From the NCBI GenBank assembly GCA_947457255.1, contig CANGUZ010000017.1, positions 1 to 43,562 on the forward strand: 43,562 bases of DNA, written 5' to 3'. Of the stretch, positions 7,763 through 16,301 are shown one piece after another. Position numbers and translations under genes: made by a program. Source of the DNA: Flavobacteriaceae bacterium. GTDB taxonomy: Bacteria > Bacteroidota > Bacteroidia > Flavobacteriales > Flavobacteriaceae. The notes below the pieces were generated by a model. The model was not told the origin of the DNA and made no database searches. It was given only the letters and a program-made list of their open reading frames with translations. Every line of letters starts with the position of its first letter. Position 1 is the first letter of the stretch.

Positions 7763-8935
7763 ATGGACGAATCAGAATACGGTTTTGAAACCCAAGCCAT
7801 ACGAACACAATTAGAGCGCACCCAATATTTAGAACATTCAGTACCTTTATATTTGACTTCGAGTTTTATATTTGAAGATGCCGAAGACATGCGTGCCTCT
7901 TTTGCCGATGAAAAAGACAGAAACATATACAGCCGTTATAGCAATCCGAATACCAATGAGTTTGTAGATAAAGTTTGCCAAATGGAAGGTGCTTCGGCTG
8001 GTTTTGCTTTCGCATCAGGAATGGCAGCTGTGTATTCTACTTTGGCGGCCTTGCTAAATTCAGGAGATCATATTGTTTCGGCGGGTAGTGTTTTTGGCGC
8101 AACCCATTCTTTGTTTATCAATTATTTTCCGAAATGGAATATTCAAACTACCTATTTCGATATTAATAAACCTGAAACAATTGAAAGTTGTATACAACCA
8201 AACACCAAAATTCTTTTTGCTGAATCGCCTACCAATCCAGCAATAGATATAATTGACCTTGAATTACTGGGAACTATAGCCAAAAAGCACAATTTAATTT
8301 TGATTATCGATAACTGTTTTGCAACGCCTTATTTGCAACAACCCATAAAGTTTGGTGCTGATTTGGTAATTCATTCGGCAACTAAATTAATGGATGGACA
8401 AGGAAGAGTTTTAGGCGGAATAACCGTTGGTGAAACTGAGTTGATTCAGAAAATTTATTTATTTTCTCGATTAACTGGTCCATCATTATCTCCTTTTAAT
8501 GCGTGGGTACTGTCTAAAAGTTTAGAAACTTTATCCATTCGTTTAGACAGGCATTGCGAAAATGCTCTCAAAGTAGCCGAATTTTTAGAACAACATCCTA
8601 AGGTTACATTAGTAAAATATCCATTTCTAAAATCGCATCCTCAGTATGAAATTGCGAAAAAGCAAATGAAAGCAGGTGGAAATATAGTAGCTTTCGAAAT
8701 CGAAGGTGGGCTTGAAGCGGGAAGAGCTTTCTTAGATAGAATAAAATTATGCTCTTTATCTCCTAATTTAGGCGATACAAGAACTATTGTAACTCATCCA
8801 GCCTCTACCACGCACAGTAAGTTATCTGTTGAAGAAAGGTTGGCAGTAAGTATTACCGATGGTTTAGTGAGAATTTCAGTAGGTTTAGAAACCGTGAAAG
8901 ATGTTATTGACGATTTAGAGCAAGCTTTAAATTAA
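7763..8935 (+). CDS. metZ: O-succinylhomoserine sulfhydrylase-like Cys/Met PLP enzyme
   Basis: The 390-residue product is a second gamma-family PLP enzyme. SRYSNPNTNEF (58-68), SGMAAVYSTLAAL, and Lys208 in HSATKLMDGQGRVLGG form the PLP site. The HSATK.DGQGRVLGG and SPFNAWV motifs resemble MetZ-type sulfhydrylases more than cystathionine gamma-synthase. It would make homocysteine from an acylhomoserine and sulfide, overlapping Met17. Lying downstream of metX in the same likely transcript, it probably uses that enzyme's product. Cystathionine synthase or lyase activity cannot be excluded from sequence. Confidence 0.82.
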   Translation: MDESEYGFETQAIRTQLERTQYLEHSVPLYLTSSFIFEDAEDMRASFADEKDRNIYSRYSNPNTNEFVDKVCQMEGASAGFAFASGMAAVYSTLAALLNSGDHIVSAGSVFGATHSLFINYFPKWNIQTTYFDINKPETIESCIQPNTKILFAESPTNPAIDIIDLELLGTIAKKHNLILIIDNCFATPYLQQPIKFGADLVIHSATKLMDGQGRVLGGITVGETELIQKIYLFSRLTGPSLSPFNAWVLSKSLETLSIRLDRHCENALKVAEFLEQHPKVTLVKYPFLKSHPQYEIAKKQMKAGGNIVAFEIEGGLEAGRAFLDRIKLCSLSPNLGDTRTIVTHPASTTHSKLSVEERLAVSITDGLVRISVGLETVKDVIDDLEQALN

Positions 8936-8994
8936 AAATTACGATATTTGAATTACGAACTTTATTATTTTAAATCTACATTCAAAAATCAATT

Positions 8995-9405
8995 ATGCTT
9001 TCAAAGAAAACAAAATACGGAATAAAAGCATTGACTTTTTTGGCACGCCAAGAAAATCAAACTCCAGTTCAAATTGCTGAAATAGCAAAGGCAGAACATA
9101 TTTCTTTAAAGTTTTTAGAAAGCATTTTGTTGCTTTTGCGGCATTCAGGATTTTTAGGAGCCAAAAAGGGAAAAGGAGGAGGTTATTACTTAATTAAAGA
9201 TCCTAAAGAAATAAACATGGCTATTGTCTATCGTATACTTGAAGGTCCGATAGCGCTTTTACCTTGTGCTAGTCATAATTTTTATGAAAAATGTGACGAT
9301 TGTTCTGATGAGGCTCTTTGCGCTGTTCGAAAACTCATGATAGAAGTTCGTGATAATACTTTAAAAATACTCGAAAACAATTCTCTTGCCGACATCGCAT
9401 TTTAA
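8995..9405 (+). CDS. Rrf2 family transcriptional regulator with a four-Cys cluster
   Basis: The 136-residue protein has the Rrf2 winged-helix layout: start MLSKKTKYGIKALTFLA, the helix pair IAEIAKAEHISLKFLESILLLLRHSGFLGAKKGKGGGYYL, and the wing GKGGGY (60-64). Cys91, Cys100, Cys103 and Cys109 are spaced C-X8-C-X2-C-X5-C in the region where IscR and NsrR bind iron-sulfur clusters, so it could hold a cluster or sense thiols. Rrf2 relatives such as CymR and IscR control sulfur and Fe-S genes. Its position 106 bases ahead of the sulfate-assimilation operon, on the same strand, makes that operon the likely target. No operator could be recognised with confidence. Confidence 0.88.
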   Translation: MLSKKTKYGIKALTFLARQENQTPVQIAEIAKAEHISLKFLESILLLLRHSGFLGAKKGKGGGYYLIKDPKEINMAIVYRILEGPIALLPCASHNFYEKCDDCSDEALCAVRKLMIEVRDNTLKILENNSLADIAF

Positions 9406-9427
9406 CAAATAATTTATAAAATAAAGT

Positions 9428-9457
9428 TTTGTAGTTTATATTAAAGTATTACTTTTG
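9428..9457 (+). promoter_or_regulatory. Bacteroidota-type promoter for the sulfate assimilation operon
   Basis: TTTG (9428-9431), an 18-base spacer and TACTTTTG (9450-9457) match the consensus, with a start near 9463. The leader before the ATG at 9512 contains a weak inverted repeat, AATCTA/TAGATT, around a CCGATAGGG sequence. That could be an operator for the Rrf2 protein, although nothing proves it. Confidence 0.75.
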
Positions 9458-9511
9458 CACTTTAATCTACAATTCCGATAGGGTAATAGATTTAGAATAA
9501 AAATTATAATT

Positions 9512-10414
9512 ATGATTAAAAGATTTGTCAATAATTCTGTTGGAACTATTCAAAATAGTGATTTTGCAAAACGACTTTGGGTTATTGTGCCTGTTTTTTT
9601 GATATTAGGATTAATTTCAATTTTAGTATATAAACATTACGATGATTTTTCGTGGACCGGATTTGTCGATGGATTTGATAAAGAATTTTTAGTGTTTTTC
9701 TGTATTGGTGTCTTTGCTCAATTAGTCGACGGAACTTTAGGAATGGGCTATGGTGCAACATCAACCTCATTTTTATTAGCTTACGGTGTTCCGCCAGTAA
9801 TTAGTAGTACAGGAGTTCACGTTGCTGAGATGTTTACTACAGGTGCATCAGCAATTTCACATCATCGTTTTGGAAATATTAATAAAAAATTAGTACGTCA
9901 TTTATTAATACCAGGTGTTTTGGGTTCTATTACGGGTGCCTACTTGTTGTCAGATGTTATTGATGGCGATGTTATAAAGCCCTTTATTGCTGTATATATG
10001 ATGATTTTGGCTGTCATTATTATTAGGAAAGCGATTCAAAAAAATATTGTAAAAAAGAAAACCAAACGTTTAGGAATTTTAGCTTCTTTTGGAGGTTTTA
10101 TGGATTCAGTTGGTGGTGGTGGTTGGGGGCCAATTGTTACCTCTACATTGCTCGGTAGAGGCAGAAATCCTAGATACACGATAGGTTCAGTTAATGCTGC
10201 TGAGTTTGCGGTTTCTTTTGCCAGCGGAATTACTTTTATGCTTTTCGGTGGCATTCATGGGTGGCAAGTAATTATTGGTTTAATTTTAGGAGGAGTAATT
10301 GCTGCGCCACTTGCTGCCTATCTAGTAAATAAAATTCAAAGAAAACCAATGATGATTATTGTTGGAATATTGATTATCATTTTGAGTTTAAGAACCTTAT
10401 CTAAATTAGTATAA
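9512..10414 (+). CDS. TauE/SafE family anion permease
   Basis: The 300-residue inner-membrane protein belongs to the TauE/SafE family of sulfite, sulfonate and related anion transporters. Hydrophobic segments run at about 22-40, 64-95, 130-150, 155-172, 225-245, 250-272 and 278-296. The paired family repeats are visible as VDGTLGMGYGATSTSFLLAYG (slightly after 70) and FMDSVGGGGWGPIVTSTLLGRG (after 190). It is the first gene of the sulfate-reduction operon, and its stop overlaps the cysH start by one base (TAATG). It could export excess sulfite. With no sulfate ABC transporter in the window it could instead import sulfate, which is inference. Confidence 0.9.
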   Translation: MIKRFVNNSVGTIQNSDFAKRLWVIVPVFLILGLISILVYKHYDDFSWTGFVDGFDKEFLVFFCIGVFAQLVDGTLGMGYGATSTSFLLAYGVPPVISSTGVHVAEMFTTGASAISHHRFGNINKKLVRHLLIPGVLGSITGAYLLSDVIDGDVIKPFIAVYMMILAVIIIRKAIQKNIVKKKTKRLGILASFGGFMDSVGGGGWGPIVTSTLLGRGRNPRYTIGSVNAAEFAVSFASGITFMLFGGIHGWQVIIGLILGGVIAAPLAAYLVNKIQRKPMMIIVGILIIILSLRTLSKLV

Positions 10415-11115
10415 TGAGTACAGCCATAGTGAATAATTTATTAGATAAAACAAAGGATTTCTCTATAGATGAAACTTTAGCTTTTTTAGCTAATGAGTAC
10501 AAAGACAAAGTGGTTTTTTCTACTTCTTTCGGGCAAGAAGATCAAGTGATTACAGCTTTAATTGCTAAATACAATTTGCCAATTACTGTTTTTACATTAG
10601 ATACTGGAAGATTGTTTCAAGAAACCTACGATGTTTTTCATAAAACAGAAAAAAAGTATAAAGTAGGTATTAAAACGTATTTTCCTGAAACTGCCGATGT
10701 AGAAAATTTATTAAATACAAAAGGGCCAAACAGCTTTTACGAATCGGTAGAGAACAGAAAAGAATGTTGTTTTATCCGCAAAGTAGTTCCATTAACAAAG
10801 GCCTTAAAAGGAAATGAAATTTGGATTACAGGACTTCGTGCAGAGCAATCGGAGAATCGAAGTGATTTGTCGGTTTTTGAGTTTGATGCTCATTTCAATA
10901 TCATTAAGTTTAATCCGTTGCTAAAATGGAGTCTTGAAGAAGTTCAAAAATATATTGATGACAACAATGTGCCTCAAAACACTTTACACAAAAAAGGATT
11001 TGTAAGTATAGGTTGTGCTCCGTGTACTAGAGCCATAGCCGAAGGAGAAGATATTAGAGCGGGTAGATGGTCCTGGGAATCAAGCCATAAAGAATGTGGT
11101 TTACACCAAAAATAG
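10414..11115 (+). CDS. cysH: Assimilatory APS reductase (CysH family)
   Basis: CysH proteins reduce activated sulfate to sulfite using thioredoxin or a similar donor. The 233-residue product has the PP-loop region STSFGQEDQV (36-45), the family tyrosine/arginine segment TGLRAEQSENRSDL, and the C-terminal catalytic cysteine in KECGLH (Cys228). It also has Cys118-Cys119 and Cys201/Cys204 (GCAPC), the four ligands of the [4Fe-4S] cluster that marks APS reductases and is absent from PAPS-specific enzymes. With no APS kinase in the operon, APS is the probable substrate. It is translationally coupled to the permease gene upstream and followed by cysD after 108 bases. Confidence 0.93.
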   Translation: MSTAIVNNLLDKTKDFSIDETLAFLANEYKDKVVFSTSFGQEDQVITALIAKYNLPITVFTLDTGRLFQETYDVFHKTEKKYKVGIKTYFPETADVENLLNTKGPNSFYESVENRKECCFIRKVVPLTKALKGNEIWITGLRAEQSENRSDLSVFEFDAHFNIIKFNPLLKWSLEEVQKYIDDNNVPQNTLHKKGFVSIGCAPCTRAIAEGEDIRAGRWSWESSHKECGLHQK

Positions 11116-11186
11116 AAGAAAGAAGTTAGAATAAAGAGAATAGAAAAAATAATAATAGTTAAGAGATTTTAGTCAAGGTCACAACC

Positions 11187-11220
11187 TTAAACTTTTAAAC
11201 TTTTAAACTTTTAAACTTAA
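11187..11220 (+). repeat. Short tandem repeat of an AT-rich octamer
   Basis: The octamer AAACTTTT is repeated just over three times immediately before the cysD start. A shorter version (12201-12220) precedes cysN. A different heptamer array precedes metF (23284-23311). These are AT-only spacers next to start codons. Copy-number variation could affect translation, but no function is shown. Confidence 0.75.
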
Positions 11221-11223
11221 AAA

Positions 11224-12123
11224 ATGAGTTCAATATTAAAAACAAATGCTTTAGAAAGCGAAGCAATTTACATATTCAGAGAAGTAATTTCTCAATTCGA
11301 CAAACCCGTTTTACTTTTTTCTGGGGGAAAAGATTCAATAACTTTGGTGCGTTTGGCGCAAAAAGCATTTTTTCCTGCAAAAATTCCTTTTCCTCTGTTG
11401 CATGTTGATACAGGTCATAATTTCCCTGAAACAATCGAATTCAGAGATAAATTAGTAGCTGAATTAGGATTAGAATTGATTGTTCGTAATGTGCAAGACG
11501 CTATCGATGAAGGAAAAGTAGTTGAAGAAACAGGAAAGTATTCTAGTAGAAATACACTTCAAACGACTACTTTATTAGATGCTATTGAAGAATTTAAATT
11601 TGATGCTTGTATAGGAGGAGCTCGTCGTGATGAAGAGAAAGCAAGAGCCAAAGAACGTATTTTTTCTGTTCGTGACGATTTCGGTCAGTGGGATGAAAAA
11701 AACCAGCGACCTGAATTGTTTGATTTACTCAACGGAAAGATTGAAAATGGTCAAAACGTGCGTGTATTTCCCATTTCAAACTGGACAGAATTAGATGTTT
11801 GGAGTTATATCGAACAAGAACAAATAGAAATCCCATCGATTTACTTTTCACACAAGCGTAAAGTTTTTTTAAGAGATGGATTAATTTGGTCGCATTCTCC
11901 TTATGTATACCAAGAAGAAGATGAACAAATTGAAGAAAGAATAGTTCGTTTTAGAACTGTTGGCGATATGAGTTGTACAGCAGCAGTTGAATCCTATGCG
12001 GCAACAATTCAAGAGGTAGTGGGAGAGATTCGTTCTTCGACAATTTCTGAAAGAGGAGCAAGAATTGATGATAAACGTTCAGAAGCTGCCATGGAAAAAA
12101 GAAAACAACAAGGTTATTTTTAG
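11224..12123 (+). CDS. cysD: Sulfate adenylyltransferase subunit 2
   Basis: CysD is the catalytic ATP-pyrophosphatase subunit of ATP sulfurylase, which with CysN converts sulfate and ATP to adenosine 5'-phosphosulfate. The 299-residue length is typical. The PP-motif SGGKDS lies at 33-38, followed by the family blocks PFPLLHVDTGHNFPE, ACIGGARRDEEKARAKERIFS and RFRTVGDMSCT. It lies between cysH and cysN in the operon. An AT-rich octamer repeat sits immediately upstream of its ATG. Confidence 0.97.
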   Translation: MSSILKTNALESEAIYIFREVISQFDKPVLLFSGGKDSITLVRLAQKAFFPAKIPFPLLHVDTGHNFPETIEFRDKLVAELGLELIVRNVQDAIDEGKVVEETGKYSSRNTLQTTTLLDAIEEFKFDACIGGARRDEEKARAKERIFSVRDDFGQWDEKNQRPELFDLLNGKIENGQNVRVFPISNWTELDVWSYIEQEQIEIPSIYFSHKRKVFLRDGLIWSHSPYVYQEEDEQIEERIVRFRTVGDMSCTAAVESYAATIQEVVGEIRSSTISERGARIDDKRSEAAMEKRKQQGYF

Positions 12124-12232
12124 AATTTAATTTTAGAAATTTAAGAAGTAAGTATAAAAAAATAAGAAGTTTATAAGTGAAGTTTTCAAAACGTGAAACC
12201 TTAAACTTTTAAACTTTAAACAAAAAACAAGA

Positions 12233-13477
12233 ATGGAAGTTTTAAAAATAGCAACAGCAGGAAGCGTAGATGATGGGAAAAGTACTTTAATCGGAAGATT
12301 ATTATACGATACGAAATCATTGACTACAGATAAAATTGAAGCAATAGAAAAAAGCAGCAAGCAAAAAGGATATGATTATCTTGATTTCTCTTTGGCTACT
12401 GATGGTTTAGTTGCAGAGAGAGAGCAAGGTATTACAATTGACGTAGCACATATTTATTTCTCTACAGCCAAAAAAAGTTACATCATTGCAGATACCCCAG
12501 GTCACGTAGAGTATACACGTAACATGGTTACAGGAGCTTCGACTTCACAAGTATCTATCATTTTAATCGATGCGCGTAAAGGAGTAATTGAGCAAACGTA
12601 CCGTCACTTTTTCATCAATAATTTATTAAGAGTAAAAGATGTGATTGTAGCCATTAATAAAATGGATTTAGTTGATTATTCAGAAGAAGTTTTCAATAAA
12701 ATCAAAACAGATTTCCAAGCTTTAAACGCAAAAAGCGCTTTCAAGGAACAAAACGTAAGTTACATTCCGCTAAGTGCTATTAATGGTGGAAATGTTGCTG
12801 ATAAGTCTGAGAATATGCAATGGTACACTGGGCAAACGGTTTTAGAACATTTAGAAAATCTTGAACCAAATGATATTTACGAAAACGGAATTGCACGTTT
12901 TCCTGTTCAAACCGTTATTCGTCCAAAAACAGAAGAATATCATGATTTTAGAGGATATGCCGGAAAATTATACGGAAACTCCATTAAGGTTGGTGATGCT
13001 GTGACAGTTCTTCCTTCATTAACAGAATCTAAAGTAACGAACATTCACTTTTTTGATAAGCAATTTGATGAAGCTACAGCTGGTTCTTCAATCACCATTG
13101 AATTAGAAAACGATATCAATGTGACAAGAGGCGATATGATTGTAAAATCAACCGAACTTCCAAAAGTAGAAAAAGACATCACAACAACTGTTTGTTGGAT
13201 GGATAGCAAAAAATTAGTAGCAGGAGCAAAGTATTTTGTTCAGCACAACACTAATAGGGTTTTAGCCAAAATTGATAGCGTAAAAAATGTTATTGCTACC
13301 GATTATTCAGGAACAACTCCAGCCTCTCAATTGGCAATTAACGAAATTGGAGAAGTATCCATTAAATTAAGTAAAGCCATTTATTTTGATGCTTATACTG
13401 ATAACAAATCAAATGGTGCATTTATATTAATTGATGCTGCAACTAACACAACTGCAGGAGTAGGATTTATAAAATAG
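12233..13477 (+). CDS. cysN: Sulfate adenylyltransferase subunit 1 (GTPase)
   Basis: CysN is the elongation-factor-like GTPase that drives APS synthesis by CysD. The 414-residue protein has the P-loop GSVDDGKST (10-18), DTPGH (87-91) and NKMD (142-145), then EF-Tu-type beta-barrel domains II and III. It ends where the GTPase ends, with no fused CysC (APS kinase) domain. This agrees with the APS-type CysH in this operon. It starts 109 bases after cysD, preceded by an AT-rich tract, and is followed 60 bases later by the sulfite reductase. Confidence 0.96.
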   Translation: MEVLKIATAGSVDDGKSTLIGRLLYDTKSLTTDKIEAIEKSSKQKGYDYLDFSLATDGLVAEREQGITIDVAHIYFSTAKKSYIIADTPGHVEYTRNMVTGASTSQVSIILIDARKGVIEQTYRHFFINNLLRVKDVIVAINKMDLVDYSEEVFNKIKTDFQALNAKSAFKEQNVSYIPLSAINGGNVADKSENMQWYTGQTVLEHLENLEPNDIYENGIARFPVQTVIRPKTEEYHDFRGYAGKLYGNSIKVGDAVTVLPSLTESKVTNIHFFDKQFDEATAGSSITIELENDINVTRGDMIVKSTELPKVEKDITTTVCWMDSKKLVAGAKYFVQHNTNRVLAKIDSVKNVIATDYSGTTPASQLAINEIGEVSIKLSKAIYFDAYTDNKSNGAFILIDAATNTTAGVGFIK

Positions 13478-13537
13478 TTATTAGTTTGTTGTTCAATTCA
13501 ACTATAAACCACAAACTATAAACCAAAAACAATAGAA

Positions 13538-15628
13538 ATGGAAAGTTTTCAAACAGAAATAGAAAATCCGATAGTACAAAAAGATATTATCGATTTAGAA
13601 AGAAAAATTGCTTTATTCCGTGATGGTAAAATTGATGACGAACGTTTTCGTAGTCTACGTTTAGCACGAGGCGTTTACGGTCAGCGTCAAGAAGGCGTAC
13701 AAATGATTCGAATTAAATTGCCTTTTGGTAAAGTATCAAGCGAACAATTAACTCGTATTTGTAAAGTTTCTGAGGAATATTCAACAGGACGTTTGCATAT
13801 TACAACACGTCAGGATATCCAAATTCACTATGTAAGCTTAGATAGAACACCGCAACTTTGGGCTGAGTTAGAAAAAGATGACGTTACCTTGAGAGAAGCT
13901 TGCGGAAACACCGTACGAAATATAACCGCTAGCGAAACCGCTGGTATAGACCCCGACGAACCTTTTGATGTATCCCCTTACGCACACGCATTATTTCAGT
14001 TTTTCTTGAGAAATCCAGTGTGTCAGGAAATGGGACGTAAATTTAAAATGTCATTTTCATCATCAGATAAAGATACAGCGTTGAGTTATTTACACGATTT
14101 AGGATTTATTCCAAAAATAGTAAATGGTGAAAGAGGATTTAAAGTTATGCTAGGAGGAGGATTAGGTTCACAACCTCACCATGCAGAATTGTTATCAGAT
14201 TTTGTTCCTGCGAATCAAATAATTCCAACAACCGAAGGAATTCTTAGAATATTTGATCGTTATGGCGAAAGAGCCAAACGTTTAAAAGCTCGTATGAAAT
14301 TCTTAATCAAAGAAATTGGTAAAGACGAGTTTTTACGATTGGTTGAAGAAGAGAAAAAAGCATTATCATACCAAACGGTAGAGATTGATCCTACTGCTTT
14401 TGAAGGACAAATCCCAGAACCATTACAAGCAGCACCAAAAGTAGTTATTGATGATGTACAGGCATTTGAAGCTTGGAAAAAATCAAACGTAATTGCACAA
14501 AAACAAGCAGGTTATGTAGCCATAGGAATTAAAATTGCTTTAGGAGACTTTTATTTAGACAATGCCAGAAAATTGGCTTATTTGATAAAAAATTATGCTA
14601 CAAATGAATTGCGTTTTACGTTAAGACAAAACATATTAATTCGTCACGTAAAAGAAGAAGACTTACCATTTTTCTATCAAGAATTGGCCAAGTTAGATTT
14701 CGTAACTTTAGGATATAATAGTACTGCTGACATTACCGCTTGTCCAGGAACCGACACTTGTAATTTAGGTATTGCCAGTAGCACAGGAATTGCTGATGAA
14801 TTAGAAAGAGTGCTAGCGGCAGAGTATCCTAAGTATGCAAACAATAGCGAAATCACTATTAAAATTAGTGGTTGTATGAACGCTTGCGGACAACATAATA
14901 TGGCAGAAATTGGTTTTCAAGGAATGTCAATCAATTCAGGAAAACTAGTAGCGCCAGCTTTACAAGTACTTTTAGGTGGTGGAAATTTAGGAAACGGAGA
15001 AGGACGTTTTTCAGACAAAGTAATCAAAATTCCAAGTCGTCGCGGACCTGATGCTTTACGTCTCATTTTAAATGATTTTGAAGCAAATGCTAACGGACAA
15101 TCGTTCTTGAATTATTATGATGCCAAAGGTGAAAAATATTTTTATGAATTCTTGAAACCTTTAGCTGATGTAACCAATTTAACCGAAGCCGATTTTATAG
15201 ATTGGGGAAATGCAGACAACTACGTAAAAGCTGTTGGAGTAGGAGAATGCGCGGGAGTAGTAATTGATTTAGTAGCTACTTTAATTTATGAGGCTAAAGA
15301 CAAATTAACATTTGCGCAAGAAGCTTTTCAGGAAGGAAAATGGTCAGATGCTATTTATTTAGCTTATGCAGGATTTGTAAATGGTGCTAAAGCTTTATTA
15401 TTGGCTGAAAACCAAAAAACAAACCACCATGCTGGGATTATCGATTTGTTTGATACCGTATTTACAGCAACTAATAAAATAGAGTTGAATGCCACATTTG
15501 CAAGTATAGTATATCAAATAAAAGAATACGAACCAAGTAAAGAGTTTGCGCAAAAGTATATTCAAGAAGGAATTGCCTTTTTTGATACAATTGAAGAATA
15601 TAGAGCCAAAGATTTAGCTAAAATATAG
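13538..15628 (+). CDS. Ferredoxin-type sulfite reductase with C-terminal HEPN domain
   Basis: The first ~560 residues form a siroheme/[4Fe-4S] nitrite/sulfite reductase. Two ferredoxin-like half domains lie at about 50-120 (with STGRLHITTRQDIQIHY) and 325-395 (NELRFTLRQNILIRH). The cluster/siroheme cysteines are Cys402, Cys408, Cys446 and Cys450 (C-X5-C...C-X3-C). The operon context says sulfite rather than nitrite is the substrate, giving sulfide for Met17 and MetZ. Residues ~565-690 are an all-helical extension (GKWSDAIYLAYAGFVNGAKALLLAEN) typical of HEPN domains. The R-X4-6-H motif of RNase-active HEPN proteins is not evident, so a binding or assembly role is more likely. The next gene's GTG overlaps the stop by one base. 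Confidence 0.9.
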   Translation: MESFQTEIENPIVQKDIIDLERKIALFRDGKIDDERFRSLRLARGVYGQRQEGVQMIRIKLPFGKVSSEQLTRICKVSEEYSTGRLHITTRQDIQIHYVSLDRTPQLWAELEKDDVTLREACGNTVRNITASETAGIDPDEPFDVSPYAHALFQFFLRNPVCQEMGRKFKMSFSSSDKDTALSYLHDLGFIPKIVNGERGFKVMLGGGLGSQPHHAELLSDFVPANQIIPTTEGILRIFDRYGERAKRLKARMKFLIKEIGKDEFLRLVEEEKKALSYQTVEIDPTAFEGQIPEPLQAAPKVVIDDVQAFEAWKKSNVIAQKQAGYVAIGIKIALGDFYLDNARKLAYLIKNYATNELRFTLRQNILIRHVKEEDLPFFYQELAKLDFVTLGYNSTADITACPGTDTCNLGIASSTGIADELERVLAAEYPKYANNSEITIKISGCMNACGQHNMAEIGFQGMSINSGKLVAPALQVLLGGGNLGNGEGRFSDKVIKIPSRRGPDALRLILNDFEANANGQSFLNYYDAKGEKYFYEFLKPLADVTNLTEADFIDWGNADNYVKAVGVGECAGVVIDLVATLIYEAKDKLTFAQEAFQEGKWSDAIYLAYAGFVNGAKALLLAENQKTNHHAGIIDLFDTVFTATNKIELNATFASIVYQIKEYEPSKEFAQKYIQEGIAFFDTIEEYRAKDLAKI

Positions 15629-16206
15629 TGGAAAGAAACGAGTTATATCCCATTTTTTTAAAGTTACACAACCTCAATGTACTTATTGTAGGTGGAGGTA
15701 ATGTGGGTTTAGAAAAGTTATCGTTTATGCTAAAATCCAGTCCAAATGCAAATGTAGAGGTGGTGGCGCCAAAGTTTTTACCAGAATTAGAAGCTTTAGC
15801 ACAAAAACATCCTTCAGTAAAATTGACATATAAAAAGTTTAATCGTTGGATGCTTCGCAAACGCAATATGGTCATAGCTTGCACCGATGATTTAAAAGTA
15901 AACAAAAGAGTTTACGATTTATCTAGAAAGAGATATCTGATTTGCAATATAGCCGATACCCCACCATTATGCGATTATTATTTGGGAGGAATTGTAACTA
16001 AGGGAAATGTAAAAATAGCCATTTCTACTAACGGAAAATCGCCAACAACCGCAAAAAGGTTAAGAGAATTTTTTGAAGAAATTATTCCAGAAGACATCAA
16101 TAAAATGGTAGAAAACCTTAATGAATATCGAAAAACGCTGAAGGGTAATTTTGAAGAAAAAGTTCAGAAAATGAATGAAATTACAGAAGGATTAAAGAAT
16201 AAATAA
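15628..16206 (+). CDS. Precorrin-2 dehydrogenase/sirohydrochlorin ferrochelatase (siroheme synthase N-terminal part)
   Basis: The 192-residue protein matches the NAD-binding half of siroheme synthase CysG (Met8p/SirC type). The Rossmann motif VGGGNVGLEK lies near residue 21, and YLICNIADTPPLCDYYLGGIVTKGNVKIAISTNGKSPT is the conserved active-site block. It oxidises precorrin-2 and inserts iron to make siroheme, the cofactor of the preceding sulfite reductase. Translation starts at GTG 15628, sharing one base with the upstream TAG stop, which indicates coupling. The methyltransferase half (CobA/SUMT) is absent here and must be encoded elsewhere. Confidence 0.93.
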   Translation: MERNELYPIFLKLHNLNVLIVGGGNVGLEKLSFMLKSSPNANVEVVAPKFLPELEALAQKHPSVKLTYKKFNRWMLRKRNMVIACTDDLKVNKRVYDLSRKRYLICNIADTPPLCDYYLGGIVTKGNVKIAISTNGKSPTTAKRLREFFEEIIPEDINKMVENLNEYRKTLKGNFEEKVQKMNEITEGLKNK

Positions 16207-16301
16207 TTAGTACAAGTGTTACAATTATCACACAAAGAATAAAAAATCATTCGTTGATTTGTATAAGAGTTAATAAAAATAGTAAAGACAAAATAAAAAA
16301 A

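Noticed and set aside
11187..11220. CRISPR-like array
   Set aside because: The units are contiguous 7-8 base AT repeats without spacers. No Cas genes are present in the window.
13538..15628. Nitrite reductase rather than sulfite reductase
   Set aside because: The protein family cannot separate them, but every neighbour belongs to sulfate assimilation and no nitrate or nitrite genes occur here.
15230..15628. Sulfite reductase HEPN tail as an antiviral or toxin RNase
   Set aside because: No clear R-X4-6-H catalytic motif, no antitoxin or nucleotidyltransferase partner, and a wholly metabolic context.
16254..16301. Upstream TTG start for the ferredoxin-NADP reductase
   Set aside because: It adds 16 basic residues not seen in the family, whereas ATG 16302 places the FAD motif at the usual distance.
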